Assembly (NCBI GenBank): GCA_031255985.1
Contig: JAIRRL010000081.1
Coordinates: 1-5,266 of the forward strand
Origin: Gracilibacteraceae bacterium
GTDB lineage: Bacteria > Bacillota > Desulfitobacteriia > Desulfitobacteriales > Syntrophobotulaceae
Direction of reading: 5' to 3'
Length of the DNA: 5,266 nucleotides
Shown: positions 5,223 through 5,266 of the stretch, in pieces
How the letters are laid out: each line of letters begins with the position of its first letter
How positions within the stretch are numbered: position 1 is the stretch's first letter
Notes under the pieces: generated by a model
What the model was told of the DNA's origin: nothing
The model's database searches: none
The model's input: the letters and a program-made list of their open reading frames with translations, nothing else
Position numbers and translations under genes: made by a program

Positions 5223-5266
5223 CATCCTTGCTCCCATCCCATCCTTGCTCCCATCCCATCCCATCC
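5223..5266. repeat. G-rich tandem repeat upstream of the operon promoter
   Basis: Two perfect head-to-tail copies of a 17-base unit (+ strand CATCCTTGCTCCCATCC, at 5223-5239 and 5240-5256) are followed by two further CATCC pentamers (5257-5266). The array reaches the window edge and may continue. On the minus strand it holds five GGG runs. It ends 13 bases upstream of the -35 box. It could be a regulator-binding array, a minisatellite, or the tail of an upstream element outside the window. Confidence 0.75.

Noticed and set aside
5154..5264. N-terminal extension of the REC-GGDEF protein from ATG codons at 5264, 5237 or 5225
   Set aside because: These codons lie in or beside the tandem repeat and upstream of the near-consensus promoter. 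The TTG at 5153 has a good ribosome binding site and matches the usual receiver N-terminus.
5223..5266. CRISPR array
   Set aside because: The units are directly adjacent with no spacers and only 17 bases long, so this is a simple tandem repeat.

Overview
The window (mid-to-high 50s % G+C by eye, strong AGGAGG-type ribosome binding sites) looks like a bacterial chromosome segment, most plausibly from Bacillota, perhaps the Negativicutes or a clostridial lineage. The main reason is a gene trio resembling Bacillus subtilis YdjG/YdjH/YdjI: an SPFH protein with C-terminal zinc ribbons, a zinc-ribbon membrane protein, and a short TPM-tail-like membrane protein. This is a family-level guess; no rRNA or tRNA is present to anchor it.

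Layout: positions 1-81 are an AT-rich leader with a strong Shine-Dalgarno. It is followed on the + strand by a formamidase gene (amiF, 82-1086) and, 49 bases later, a small Hpt phosphotransfer protein gene (1136-1480). The rest is a compact four-gene operon on the minus strand, read right to left. It contains a REC-GGDEF response regulator (5153-4230, TTG start), a YdjI-like SPFH protein (4211-2964), a YdjG-like zinc-ribbon membrane protein (2921-1833), and a 118-residue single-pass membrane protein with a Gly/Arg/Pro-rich tail (1833-1477). The + and minus gene sets converge and their stop codons overlap by 4 bases at 1477-1480. No stretch above 300 bases lacks a gene.

The minus operon has a near-consensus vegetative promoter (TTGACA, 17 bp, TAAAAT at 5210-5182) only about 30 bases before the TTG start. 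Upstream of it, at the window edge, lies a G-rich tandem repeat (5223-5266).

How the genes may work together (inference): in B. subtilis the YdjGHI proteins are linked to anchoring the phage-shock protein PspA (YdjF) at the membrane under envelope stress. Here no pspA is visible. The operon is instead headed by a two-component-type GGDEF protein, and an orphan Hpt gene that could feed a phosphorelay sits at its far end. AmiF releases formate and ammonia from formamide and seems metabolically independent of the others. The most unusual points are the pairing of a c-di-GMP-type regulator with a YdjGHI-like membrane module, and a YdjH-like protein that appears to have lost its TPM domain.
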